A stretch of DNA of 40,138 nucleotides from NCBI GenBank assembly GCA_024763365.1, contig JANTFO010000009.1, positions 1 to 40,138 on the forward strand, given 5' to 3'. The notes under the pieces are model-generated. The model was not told where the DNA came from. It ran no database searches and saw only the letters and a program-made list of their open reading frames with translations. Shown here piece by piece: positions 1 to 7,399 of the stretch (the stretch's first letter is position 1; the number at the start of each line of letters is the position of its first letter). Source of the stretch: Flavobacteriaceae bacterium (GTDB lineage: Bacteria > Bacteroidota > Bacteroidia > Flavobacteriales > Flavobacteriaceae). Position numbers and translations under genes: made by a program.

Positions 1-19
1 ACAATCATTACAAATAAAC

Positions 20-35
20 TAAATTTGTACCTTTG
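20..35 (+). promoter_or_regulatory. Candidate -7 promoter elements for the Crp/Fnr gene
   Basis: Two adjacent matches to the Bacteroidota -7 consensus TAnnTTTG are visible: TAAATTTG at 20-27 and TACCTTTG at 28-35. The second would start transcription near position 40, about 30 bases before the ATG at 70. No TTG at the expected -33 distance can be seen this close to the window edge, so which element is used is open. Confidence 0.5.
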
Positions 36-69
36 TATGTTGAAATCATTTTGATTCAAATACTTAAAG

Positions 70-702
70 ATGAAAAAAAAATTAAAAGATTTTTTTGAAC
101 ACCAGTTTGAAGAAGCACTCATAGATGAAATTATCGATGCCGGTGAAGTAAAATTTTACAGAGAAGGCGAATACTTATTGAATATTAATGAAAATGTAAA
201 TTTTTTTCCATTTCTACTCAATGGTGTTTTTAAAGTTTTGCGAGAAGATAAAAATGGAAATGAAGTGGTGATGTATTTTCTGGAAAGAGGAGATACCTGT
301 GCCTGCGTATTTATCAATTCTTTAAATGCTCAAAAAACCTGTATCAGGGCAGTTGCTGAAACCGACTCGGAAGTGATTCTTATACATGTAAATAAATTTG
401 ACGATTGGATGGTGAAATATCCTTCTTTTAGAAATTATGTGCTAGAGAGCTACAATTTACGGCTTAAAGAAATGATGGAAGCAATTGATACTTTGGCTTT
501 TAAAAAAATGGACGAAAGGTTGTTAAAATATTTGCGAGATAAAGTGCAGGTTTTAAGAACTACCTCCTTAAACACAACACACCAAGATATAGCTTATGAT
601 ATGAACACTTCCAGAGTAGTCATTTCCAGACTTTTAAAGCAACTTGAAAACGAAGGGAAAATCAAGCTCAAAAGAAATAATATTGACATTTTATCAATAT
701 AG
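70..702 (+). CDS. Crp/Fnr family transcriptional regulator
   Basis: This 210-residue protein has the Crp/Fnr layout: an N-terminal cyclic-nucleotide-type beta-barrel sensor (about residues 20-115), a long dimer helix (about 118-145) and a C-terminal winged helix-turn-helix (about 168-205, with THQDIAYDMNTSR followed by VVISRLLKQLE). Family members bind DNA as dimers and respond to small molecules, redox state or oxygen. Cys77, Cys79 and Cys91 cluster in the sensor domain, but this is not the classical FNR four-cysteine iron-sulfur set, so the signal cannot be named. The start at 70 fits the promoter-like boxes at 20-35. It converges on the lipoprotein gene with only three bases between stops. 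The target genes are not identifiable from the window. Family assignment is secure; the regulon is unknown. Confidence 0.9.
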   Translation: MKKKLKDFFEHQFEEALIDEIIDAGEVKFYREGEYLLNINENVNFFPFLLNGVFKVLREDKNGNEVVMYFLERGDTCACVFINSLNAQKTCIRAVAETDSEVILIHVNKFDDWMVKYPSFRNYVLESYNLRLKEMMEAIDTLAFKKMDERLLKYLRDKVQVLRTTSLNTTHQDIAYDMNTSRVVISRLLKQLENEGKIKLKRNNIDILSI

Positions 703-707
703 TTTTT
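680..707 (+). terminator. AT-rich hairpin at the end of the Crp/Fnr gene
   Basis: A perfect 7-bp stem (ATATTGA 680-686 with TCAATAT 694-700, 7-base loop) is followed by AG and five Ts. It contains the last codons and overlaps the stop codon. The stem has little GC, so termination efficiency is doubtful. It may also act on the convergent transcript. Confidence 0.4.
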
Positions 708-1167
708 AATAATTTGTGATCTGTAAAATATTACCGTAACCTGTCACCTTGTATTCTCTGGCAAAATAAGACACATCCGCAGAATAGCCTCCCTCAAAAA
801 TATTAAATACACTATCATCACATGAACAAACTAATTGACTGTTTTCAAAAACCATAGGTGAACAAGTATTCACATCCAGGTGTGGACACGCCCTATCAAA
901 AGCAATATATTTAGACCCCTTATTATAAATAAAAACACCTTGCACGCCATAACCTTCTGAAACCGGCGTATAAGCCCAACTTCCAACAGCTTGCAAATCA
1001 ATATAGGCAGGTAAACTTAAATCTATCGTAAAATTTACAGCAACATCCGGTAATAAATCCCTATAAGGTTCCTCTCCACAAGAAATAAAAAACAAACTCA
1101 AAACTAAAAATACTATAAACTTTTTTATCCCTGCTAGACTTTTGATTTTTAATGAAATATACTCCAT
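706..1167 (-). CDS. Rieske-like lipoprotein with a His-to-Asp change in the second ligand motif
   Basis: The 153-residue product begins with a lipoprotein signal peptide (hydrophobic stretch about 17-28, lipobox ending at Cys30 in FFISC), so it is probably an envelope lipoprotein. The rest resembles a Rieske-type fold: CPH at 94-96 and, after a further Cys102, CSCDD at 114-118 followed by VFNIFEGG, which parallels the usual C-x-x-H-G-S-x-F-x-x-x-x-G. The histidine expected in the second motif is Asp117. A canonical 2Cys-2His [2Fe-2S] site is therefore incomplete; the protein may hold an altered cluster, another metal, or none. Related flavobacterial lipoproteins, as I remember them, carry a similar CxCDD motif, so this is probably a family trait and not a local mutation. 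The gene lies between the Crp/Fnr gene and greA on the opposite strand. No biochemical role can be assigned. Confidence 0.75.
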   Translation of the reverse strand: MEYISLKIKSLAGIKKFIVFLVLSLFFISCGEEPYRDLLPDVAVNFTIDLSLPAYIDLQAVGSWAYTPVSEGYGVQGVFIYNKGSKYIAFDRACPHLDVNTCSPMVFENSQLVCSCDDSVFNIFEGGYSADVSYFAREYKVTGYGNILQITNY

Positions 1168-1182
1168 ATACTAAAATTTCCT

Positions 1183-1190
1183 TATATTTG
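1183..1190 (+). promoter_or_regulatory. -7 promoter element for greA
   Basis: TATATTTG matches TAnnTTTG. It predicts a start near 1194-1197, leaving a leader of about 95 bases before the greA ATG at 1292. I find no TTG at the usual -33 spacing. Confidence 0.5.
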
Positions 1191-1196
1191 CCCTAT

Positions 1197-1228
1197 AAAT
1201 CTCACCTATCATTGGGTCGAGATTTTTT
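1197..1228 (+). promoter_or_regulatory. Terminator-like hairpin in the greA leader
   Basis: AAATCTC (1197-1203) pairs with GAGATTT (1219-1225), extended inward by ACC/GGT with one bulged C, and the stem runs into six Ts (1223-1228). It has the shape of an intrinsic terminator placed at the very start of the predicted greA transcript. It could be an attenuator, the end of antisense readthrough from the Crp/Fnr gene, or a 5'-stabilising hairpin. Confidence 0.55.
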
Positions 1229-1291
1229 GTACTTATAGCGTTAAATAGTAAACGCCTAAAATAAACTAATATTTTAAAATTTTGTTGAAAG

Positions 1292-1768
1292 ATGGGTAAA
1301 TATTCATATTATACAGAAGAGGGATTACAAAAATTAAAAGAAGAACTAAATTATTTAGAACATACAAAACGCCCTGAGGTGTCACAAGCCATTGCTGATG
1401 CCAGAGATAAAGGTGACCTTAGCGAAAATGCAGAATATCACGCTGCTAAAGAAGAGCAATCTTTATTAGAATTCAAAATCATCCAACTTAAAAATACGAT
1501 TGCTAATGCCAGAGTCATTGATGAGTCTCAATTAGATACATCAAAAGTATTGATCTACTCAAAAGTTAAAATGAAAAATCTTAATGTTAACAAAGAAATG
1601 ACTTATACTTTGGTAGCCGATAGAGAGGCTGATCTTTCTCAAGGGAAAATATCTGTTAAATCTCCTATTGGAAAAGGTTTACTCGGAAAAGAAATTGGAG
1701 AAATAGCTGAGATAAAAGTGCCTAATGGTACTTTAAAACTGGAAATATTAGACATTTCACGTGACTAA
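1292..1768 (+). CDS. greA: Transcription elongation factor GreA
   Basis: GreA binds the secondary channel of RNA polymerase and stimulates cleavage of backtracked transcripts. The 158-residue length and layout fit: an N-terminal antiparallel coiled coil (about 1-75) with the tip sequence ADARDKGDLSENAEYHAAKEE, in which the D-x-x-E-N-A-E-Y signature carries the acidic tip residues, then a C-terminal FKBP-like domain (about 80-158, with SPIGKGLLGKEIGE). The start MGKYSYYTEEGL is a usual GreA start. Ten bases separate it from the HIT gene, so the two are probably cotranscribed. The leader holds a terminator-like hairpin, which may control expression. Confidence 0.97.
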   Translation: MGKYSYYTEEGLQKLKEELNYLEHTKRPEVSQAIADARDKGDLSENAEYHAAKEEQSLLEFKIIQLKNTIANARVIDESQLDTSKVLIYSKVKMKNLNVNKEMTYTLVADREADLSQGKISVKSPIGKGLLGKEIGEIAEIKVPNGTLKLEILDISRD

Positions 1769-1778
1769 ATAAATCATT

Positions 1779-2171
1779 ATGGCAACCATATTTACCAAAA
1801 TTATCAAAGGCGACATTCCTTCTTATAAAGTAGCGGAAAATGAAAATTTTTATGCCTTTTTGGACATTAATCCCAATGCCAAAGGCCATACCCTGGTTGT
1901 ACCTAAAAAAGAAGTTGATAAAATATTTGATCTGGATGAAAACACTTATAAAGAGCTGATGTTATTTGCCAGACGTGTTGCTATGGCTATTGAAAAGAGT
2001 GTTCCCTGTAACAGGGTCGGTATAAGCGTAATCGGTTTAGAAGTGCCTCATGTTCATGTACATCTGATACCGCTTAATAAAATGGAAGAAGCTACTTTTA
2101 CGTCTAAGGTAGAACTATCTCCTGAAGTATTTGAGGCTACAGCCCAAAAAATCTCATCAAACTTTAGGTAA
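1779..2171 (+). CDS. HIT family nucleotide-binding hydrolase
   Basis: The 130-residue protein is a histidine-triad protein of the HinT/Fhit-like branch, which hydrolyses nucleoside phosphoramidates or related nucleotides. The defining motif HVHVHLIPL places the triad at His91, His93 and His95, and the N-terminal part TIFTKIIKGDIPSYKV is typical of bacterial members. It lies ten bases downstream of greA. Its 3' end overlaps the convergent histidine kinase gene by 15 bases (2157-2171), so each stop codon lies inside the other gene. The exact substrate cannot be read from sequence. Confidence 0.95.
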   Translation: MATIFTKIIKGDIPSYKVAENENFYAFLDINPNAKGHTLVVPKKEVDKIFDLDENTYKELMLFARRVAMAIEKSVPCNRVGISVIGLEVPHVHVHLIPLNKMEEATFTSKVELSPEVFEATAQKISSNFR

Positions 2172-3302
2172 CCTAATACAGATTGTAGTACCTTTTTCCA
2201 ATTCGGAATCTTTAACAAATATTTTACCGAGATGGAAACTTTCAATGATCCGTTTTGAAAGTGACAAGCCTATCCCCCAGCCTCTCTTTTTGGTGGTATA
2301 ACCCGGTTCAAAAATTTGTTTAAATTTATTTTTTGCTAAACCCTTACCCGTGTCATAAACACAAACTATTGCATCTTGATTCTTATCCAAAATCTCAATT
2401 TTGAGTTTACCTTTACCCTCCATGGCATCAATAGCATTTTTAACCACATTCTCAATCACCCAGCCGTATAACTCTCTATTGAGTTTTACGGCTATTTCCG
2501 CTTTCTCACTGAAAAAATTAAAATCTATCTGCTGTGAACTTCTGGATTCCATGTAGGTCAAAACATCTTGGGTTACTTCAACTAAATTATCTTTGATTAG
2601 TGCTGTTGTTGAACCTATCTGTGAAAATCTGTTTGCAATAGTATTCAAGCGATTGACATCTTTTTCAATTTCATCAGCTATACCGGCTTGAGATTCATTT
2701 TCTCTTAAAATGGTAACCCAACCCATTAAAGAACTCAACGGAGTGCCAATTTGATGAGCCGTCTCCTTCGCCATTCCGGTCCACAGCTGATTCTGAGCCG
2801 CGATTCTGTTGGATTTGCTATACAAAAACAAAAGTGCAAAGAACAAAACCAAGATTAGCAGTAAAGCCAGCGGATAATATTTCAGATTGGTTAAGACTTC
2901 TGAGTCCTTATAATAAATTAAATGCCTTACATTTTGAGATTGAACGATCAAAGGCGGATTTTGAGTTTTCATCAAAGCCAATTGATCTTCCAGATAATTG
3001 TTATTGTTTTTCTTCTTCCGCTCATCTAAATTTTTATCCATAATTATAGTGCCTGAATGATCAGTCACAATCATGGGAATGCTGGCATTCGTTTCTAAAA
3101 TTTTGGTTTCTAAAGTTATATTATCATTAGGCCCCGCCGCATTAAGCTTTTTGTATGCCAAAGCCAAAATTTCCATTTTTGTTTTTTCCTCTTTACTAAA
3201 ACGTTGAAAAAAAACATAGGTATTCCATAATATCAAACTGACAATAGCAAATGATATAATGATGATGAACCAGCGTATTATTCTTTTGTTGTTTGTAAAC
3301 AT
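2157..3302 (-). CDS. Membrane sensor histidine kinase
   Basis: The 381-residue protein has two transmembrane helices (about 9-33 and 142-161) framing a periplasmic region of roughly 105 residues, and then a kinase core. The phospho-acceptor motif is AKETAHQIGTPLSSL with His183. The ATPase domain follows, with N-box NVVKNAIDAM, G1 box DTGKGL, F-box-like FEPGYTTKK and G2 box GWGIGLSL. It autophosphorylates and would pass phosphate to a response regulator, but no receiver gene is adjacent, so the partner is unknown. The H-box has HQIGTP where many kinases have HELRTP, as in a group common in Bacteroidota. It is encoded 99 bases downstream of rpe on the same strand and overlaps the convergent HIT gene by 15 bases. 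The sensed signal is unknown. Confidence 0.92.
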   Translation of the reverse strand: MFTNNKRIIRWFIIIISFAIVSLILWNTYVFFQRFSKEEKTKMEILALAYKKLNAAGPNDNITLETKILETNASIPMIVTDHSGTIIMDKNLDERKKKNNNNYLEDQLALMKTQNPPLIVQSQNVRHLIYYKDSEVLTNLKYYPLALLLILVLFFALLFLYSKSNRIAAQNQLWTGMAKETAHQIGTPLSSLMGWVTILRENESQAGIADEIEKDVNRLNTIANRFSQIGSTTALIKDNLVEVTQDVLTYMESRSSQQIDFNFFSEKAEIAVKLNRELYGWVIENVVKNAIDAMEGKGKLKIEILDKNQDAIVCVYDTGKGLAKNKFKQIFEPGYTTKKRGWGIGLSLSKRIIESFHLGKIFVKDSELEKGTTICIRLPKV

Positions 3303-3401
3303 AAGCCTTTTCTAAACTACGAATTTAACGAAATAATGGGCTGAATGTTGTTTTTTCATACTTCATCTATACTAATCTTCCCTTTGCTTTCATTTGGCGA
3401 C

Positions 3402-4064
3402 TCAAGATATTTCCCGGATCATTTTTTTAATGGTTTTGGCTGGATCTTCAGACTTAAAAATAGCCGAACCGGCGACAAAAATATCTACTCCGGCATCCGA
3501 AAGTTGTTTAATATTTGATAAAGAAACACCACCGTCTACCGCTACTTCTAAAGATTGACATTGTTGATTTTTAAGCATTCGTTGTAATTGAACCAATTTA
3601 TCATAAGAAGAAGCAATAAATGATTGGCCGCCAAAACCCGGATTAACCGTCATGATCAACACCAAATCCAAATCACATAATACATATTCCAAATGACTTA
3701 ATGGGGAATGCGGGTTGAGTGAAACACCCGCTTTAATTCCATAAGATTTTATTTGTTGTATTACTCTATGTAAATGGGGGGTAGCTTCAGCATGTATCGT
3801 TATGTAATCGGCACCGGCTTTTGCAAAAGCATCAATATATTTCTCGGGTTCAGTTATCATCAAATGTACATCCAGGGGTAATTTCGTTACTCTTTTGATG
3901 GACTTTACCACTGGAGGACCAATGGTGATATTGGGCACAAAATGACCATCCATTACATCAATATGAATGAGATGCGCACCCGCTTTTTCTACCATTTCGA
4001 TATCTCTTTGCAGATTGGCAAAATCTGCAGAAAGGATAGATGGGGCTATTTTCTTTAACTTCAT
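3402..4064 (-). CDS. rpe: Ribulose-phosphate 3-epimerase
   Basis: Rpe interconverts D-ribulose 5-phosphate and D-xylulose 5-phosphate in the pentose phosphate pathway. The 220-residue TIM-barrel shows the family landmarks: PSILSADFANL near the N-terminus, HIDVMDGHFVPNITIGP with the metal-binding His and catalytic Asp, DVHLMI, MTVNPGFGGQ, and VDGGV with the second catalytic Asp, followed by GSAIF for phosphate binding. It starts five bases after the transketolase stop codon, so rpe and tkt form an operon of adjacent pathway steps: Rpe makes the xylulose 5-phosphate that transketolase uses. Confidence 0.97.
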   Translation of the reverse strand: MKLKKIAPSILSADFANLQRDIEMVEKAGAHLIHIDVMDGHFVPNITIGPPVVKSIKRVTKLPLDVHLMITEPEKYIDAFAKAGADYITIHAEATPHLHRVIQQIKSYGIKAGVSLNPHSPLSHLEYVLCDLDLVLIMTVNPGFGGQSFIASSYDKLVQLQRMLKNQQCQSLEVAVDGGVSLSNIKQLSDAGVDIFVAGSAIFKSEDPAKTIKKMIREIS

Positions 4065-4069
4065 CGTGT

Positions 4070-6046
4070 TTAATTTAATGCTAATGCAGCTTCTACAACT
4101 TTAGCAGCTGTAATACCTAATTCTTCATATAAAGTAGCAATGGGTGCAGATGCTCCATATCTGTCCAACCCGATAATATTGCCATCTAAGCCAACGTATT
4201 TATACCATGGCAAGCTGGCCGCTGCTTCCACTGCTATGCGTTTTCTGATTTTTAAGGGTAAAACTTCCGATTTATAAGATTCGTCTTGTTGTTCAAATAA
4301 CTCCATAGAAGGCATAGACACTACCCTAACTTTTTTTCCTTTCTGATTCAATATTTCTTTTGCTTTCAAAGCGATATGCACTTCAGAGCCACTGGAGATT
4401 AATATGTATTCAAAACTTTCATCTTCAGTTAACACATATCCTCCTTTAGCCGCATGTGTGCAATAACCTACCTTTTTATCATCACGACTAATAACAGTAA
4501 GGTTCTGACGTGTTAAGATCAAGGCTGTTGGCCCTTCATTTCTATTTAAAGCAATTTGCCAGCCCACACTGGTTTCATTAGCATCCATCGGTCTAAAAGT
4601 AACCAAATTTGGGATTGCTCTTAAAGCAGCTAAATGTTCTATAGGTTGATGTGTGGGGCCATCCTCTCCTAAACCAATAGAGTCATGAGTTAATACATAA
4701 ATAACTGGCAATTCCATTAACGCAGCCATACGCATTGCAGAACGCATATAATCTGAAAACACGAAGAAAGTACCTCCATAGGGAATGATACCTCCATGGA
4801 GTGCCATTCCATTCATCATGCCTGCCATACCAAATTCCCTAATACCATAATGTATATAGTTCCCATCTCGATGATTCGAATCATAAGCCGTGTGATGAGA
4901 AGTCATGGTATTATTGGAAGGAGTTAAATCTGCCGAGCCTCCTATCAATACTTTTAATTGTGGGACTAAAACATCCAATACTTTTCCGGAAGCTTTACGG
5001 GTTGCCATAGATTGTCCAAATTCAAAATAGGGAAACTCAATTTTGGGTATTTCTTTCGATAACATTCGAGAAAATTCGGTAGCTAATTCAGGAAAATTCT
5101 CTTTATACGAATCAAATAATGAATTCCAGTTTTCCTCTAAAGATGATCCCGTTTTAATAACTTTATGCGTATGTTCTAAGACTTCTTCCGGCACATAAAA
5201 TGCTTCAGGTGGTAAACCGAGATGTTTTTTACTCAATAATACTTCCTCTTCACCTAAAGGTGATCCATGAACTGATGAAGTACCCTGTTTGTTTGGACTT
5301 CCATAACCTATCAGGGTTTCACAGATAATAATAGATGGTAAATCGCTTTCTTTGGCTTGGCTAATGGCTTTTCTTATTTCATCAGGCTTATGTCCGTCTA
5401 CTAATTGCACATCCCATTGGTAAGCTCTAAAACGTTCTTCTACATCAGTAGCACTTGACATTTCAGTGGAACCATCAATAGTGATCTGATTGGAATCATA
5501 TAGAGCTATCAATTTATTCAATTTTTGATACCCGGCAAAAGAACAGACTTCATGTGAAATACCTTCCTGTAAATCACCATCACCAAGCATTACATAAGTA
5601 TAATGATTAACAATTTTGTGGCCTTTCCGGTTAAATGTGGCCGCAAGATAAGATTCTGCCCAAGCCATCCCTATAGCATTTGCCAAGCCTTGTCCCAATG
5701 GCCCGGTAGTAGTCTCCACACCTGGTGTATCCTGATGCTCGGGGTGTCCCGGCGTTTTACTATGCCACTGCCTGAAATTCTTTAAATCATCCAAACTCAA
5801 ATCATAACCGTACAAATACAACAAACTGTACAACAACATACTCCCATGCCCGCCGGAAAGTACAAAACGGTCACGGTCAAACCATTTAGGGTTTTTTGGA
5901 TTAAACTTGATGAACTCATCAAAAAGAACTGAAGCTACATCGGCCATGCCCATAGGCAAACCGGGATGTCCTGAATTAGCTTTTTGAATAGCATCCATTG
6001 ACAATCCTCTTATTGTGTTCGCAATTTGTTTTATGTGATTATCCAT
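4070..6046 (-). CDS. tkt: Transketolase
   Basis: Transketolase moves two-carbon ketol units between sugar phosphates and uses thiamine diphosphate. The 658-residue length is normal for the full-length bacterial enzyme. Visible motifs include NSGHPGLPMGMAD near the N-terminus, GPLGQGLANAIGMA, the thiamine-binding stretch beginning GDGDLQEGISHEV, the central HDSIGLGEDGPTHQPIEHL and the C-terminal RYGASAP. The N-terminal HIKQIANTIRGLSMDAIQKA supports the start at 6046. A -7 promoter element lies upstream at 6088-6095, beside a MITE-like repeat. It is the first gene of the tkt-rpe unit. Confidence 0.98.
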   Translation of the reverse strand: MDNHIKQIANTIRGLSMDAIQKANSGHPGLPMGMADVASVLFDEFIKFNPKNPKWFDRDRFVLSGGHGSMLLYSLLYLYGYDLSLDDLKNFRQWHSKTPGHPEHQDTPGVETTTGPLGQGLANAIGMAWAESYLAATFNRKGHKIVNHYTYVMLGDGDLQEGISHEVCSFAGYQKLNKLIALYDSNQITIDGSTEMSSATDVEERFRAYQWDVQLVDGHKPDEIRKAISQAKESDLPSIIICETLIGYGSPNKQGTSSVHGSPLGEEEVLLSKKHLGLPPEAFYVPEEVLEHTHKVIKTGSSLEENWNSLFDSYKENFPELATEFSRMLSKEIPKIEFPYFEFGQSMATRKASGKVLDVLVPQLKVLIGGSADLTPSNNTMTSHHTAYDSNHRDGNYIHYGIREFGMAGMMNGMALHGGIIPYGGTFFVFSDYMRSAMRMAALMELPVIYVLTHDSIGLGEDGPTHQPIEHLAALRAIPNLVTFRPMDANETSVGWQIALNRNEGPTALILTRQNLTVISRDDKKVGYCTHAAKGGYVLTEDESFEYILISSGSEVHIALKAKEILNQKGKKVRVVSMPSMELFEQQDESYKSEVLPLKIRKRIAVEAAASLPWYKYVGLDGNIIGLDRYGASAPIATLYEELGITAAKVVEAALALN

Positions 6047-6087
6047 ATTTAGAAATAAAATTAATTTGGATTTGTTTATTCGATAAA

Positions 6088-6095
6088 CAAAGATA
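6088..6095 (-). promoter_or_regulatory. -7 promoter element for tkt
   Basis: On the minus strand this reads TATCTTTG, a full TAnnTTTG match, about 40 bases upstream of the tkt ATG. A TTG at normal -33 spacing is not seen; the nearest lies in the left arm of the adjacent repeat at 28 bases. Confidence 0.5.
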
Positions 6096-6120
6096 AGTGT
6101 TTCTAATAAACTGTCTTATT

Positions 6121-6282
6121 ATACAAAAGGAATAAATATTTAGTCCAATCTTACTATAAAAATTCCAAATATTTTTTCACCAAAAAGCCTCTTCATAACT
6201 AGGCTATGCCTAAGTTTTTTAACTTAATCTTTGAAATTTTTCTCACACAATCTTTAGCCTAAATATTTATTCCTTTTGGTAT
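6121..6282. mobile_element. MITE-like imperfect inverted repeat (about 162 bp)
   Basis: The left end (6121-6143, starting ATACAAAAGGAATAAA) is repeated in inverse at the right end (6259-6282, ending TTATTCCTTTTGGTAT) with a single extra G. Weaker complementarity continues inward, for example AAAAATTCCAAAT near 6158-6171 against AAAAATTTCAAAG in the inverse of the right half. The centre is the palindrome TAGGCtatGCCTA at 6200-6212. The whole unit could fold into one long hairpin and has no ORF. This is what a non-autonomous miniature inverted-repeat element looks like. I see no convincing target-site duplication. It fills most of the tkt-DUF3127 gap, and TTTTG in its right arm forms the apparent -33 box of the DUF3127 promoter. 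Confidence 0.6.
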
Positions 6283-6308
6283 TAAAAAACATCATTTGAC
6301 TATATTTG
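6276..6308 (+). promoter_or_regulatory. Promoter of the DUF3127-aat-aroA gene cluster
   Basis: TTG at 6276-6278 and TATATTTG at 6301-6308 are 22 bases apart, matching the Bacteroidota TTG/TAnnTTTG arrangement. Transcription would begin near 6313, which excludes the TTG at 6306 as a start codon and supports the ATG at 6336. Confidence 0.65.
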
Positions 6309-6335
6309 CAAAAAACTTTAAACATAAAAATAAAA

Positions 6336-6710
6336 ATGGAAGTAAGCGGACGTATTAAATTAATTGGAGAAACCAAAGAATTTGGTAATAATGGATTTAG
6401 AAAAAGAGAAATTGTCGTGACCACTAATGAGCAATACCCCCAACATATCATGATAGAGTTTACCCAAGATCGCTGTAACTTATTAGATAGTTACAAAGAG
6501 GGTGATGAAGTAAAAATTGATTTTAATTTACGTGGTCGTGAGTGGGTTAATCCGGAAGGTGAAGCCAAATACTTCAATTCATTGAATGGTTGGCGTATTG
6601 ATAAATTAAAGTCGGACACACCACCACCTATGGCACCACCGGACAATATTGAGTTTATAGAACCCTCAAATGAGGAGGAAGAAGACTACAATAACGACTT
6701 GCCTTTCTAG
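6336..6710 (+). CDS. DUF3127 family OB-fold-like protein with an SSB-like acidic tip
   Basis: The 124-residue protein begins MEVSGRIKLIGETKEFGNNGF and matches the DUF3127 family of Bacteroidota. The first ~95 residues have the alternating beta-strand character of a small OB fold (KREIVVTTN, HIMIEFTQD, VKIDFNLRGREW). A proline-rich linker and an acidic run (EEEEDYNNDLPF) follow. The final DLPF closely resembles the C-terminal tip of bacterial SSB (DDDIPF), which recruits replication and repair proteins. A single-stranded nucleic-acid-binding role is inferred, not shown. The start at 6336 is chosen because an in-frame upstream TTG at 6306 lies inside the promoter. It is the first gene of a cluster with aat, a MazG-like gene, a small membrane protein and aroA. 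Confidence 0.85.
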   Translation: MEVSGRIKLIGETKEFGNNGFRKREIVVTTNEQYPQHIMIEFTQDRCNLLDSYKEGDEVKIDFNLRGREWVNPEGEAKYFNSLNGWRIDKLKSDTPPPMAPPDNIEFIEPSNEEEEDYNNDLPF

Positions 6711-6731
6711 TTTTTTTTCGATTTTTTAGCC

Positions 6732-7370
6732 TTGTTTTTGTTAGATACAAATCATGATTTTCCACCTATAGAATTAGCTTCAAAAGAGGGCATACTAGCT
6801 ATTGGTGGTGATTTACATCCTGACAGGTTATTCAAGGCGTATCAAAAAGGCATTTTCCCGTGGTACAATGAAGGTGAGCCCATCGTATGGTATAGCCCTG
6901 ACCCAAGAATGGTGCTTAAACCAAAGGAGGTATACATCAGCAAGAGTATGCGAAAATTGATACGTGATGAGCTTTTTTCCGTGACTTTTAATAAAGCTTT
7001 TAAAGACGTTTTATATCAATGTAAAAACATTAAAAGAACAGGGCAAAATGGCACTTGGATTACCGATGATTTGGAAGCAGCAATGTTGAAATTACACCAA
7101 ATGGGCCATGCCAAATCTGTAGAAGTCTGGCAAAAAGACGAACTGGTAGGCGGACTTTATGGTATTGATCTAGGTAATGTATTCTGTGGTGATAGTATGT
7201 TTAGCCTGGTGAGTAATGCTTCCAAATTTGCTTTTATCAAACTCGCTGAAAAATTAGTTGATGAAAATTACAAATTAATTGATTGTCAGGTATATAATGA
7301 ACATCTATCCAGTTTGGGTGCTTATGAAATACCGAGAGTAGAATTTAAAAAATACCTGCCTTCTTTTTAG
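6732..7370 (+). CDS. aat: Leucyl/phenylalanyl-tRNA--protein transferase
   Basis: Aat adds Leu or Phe from its tRNA to the N-terminus of proteins starting with Arg or Lys, marking them for ClpS/ClpAP degradation in the N-end rule pathway. The 212-residue protein shows the characteristic FPPIELASKEGILAIGGDL, then KGIFPWYNEGEPIVWYSPDPR, GTWITDDLEAAMLKLHQMGHAKSVE, and ELVGGLYGIDLGNVFCGDSMFS. No ATG is available between the preceding in-frame stop at 6708 and the conserved region; TTG at 6732 gives MFLLDTNHDFPPIE, which fits the family N-terminus, so a TTG start is likely. It is 21 bases downstream of DUF3127. Confidence 0.95.
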   Translation: MFLLDTNHDFPPIELASKEGILAIGGDLHPDRLFKAYQKGIFPWYNEGEPIVWYSPDPRMVLKPKEVYISKSMRKLIRDELFSVTFNKAFKDVLYQCKNIKRTGQNGTWITDDLEAAMLKLHQMGHAKSVEVWQKDELVGGLYGIDLGNVFCGDSMFSLVSNASKFAFIKLAEKLVDENYKLIDCQVYNEHLSSLGAYEIPRVEFKKYLPSF

Positions 7371-7399
7371 TATTTTTACCATTTAGACGAAATATTATA

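Noticed and set aside
6306-6335. A TTG start for DUF3127 at 6306
   Set aside because: The TTG is part of the -7 promoter box TATATTTG, so it would precede the transcription start.
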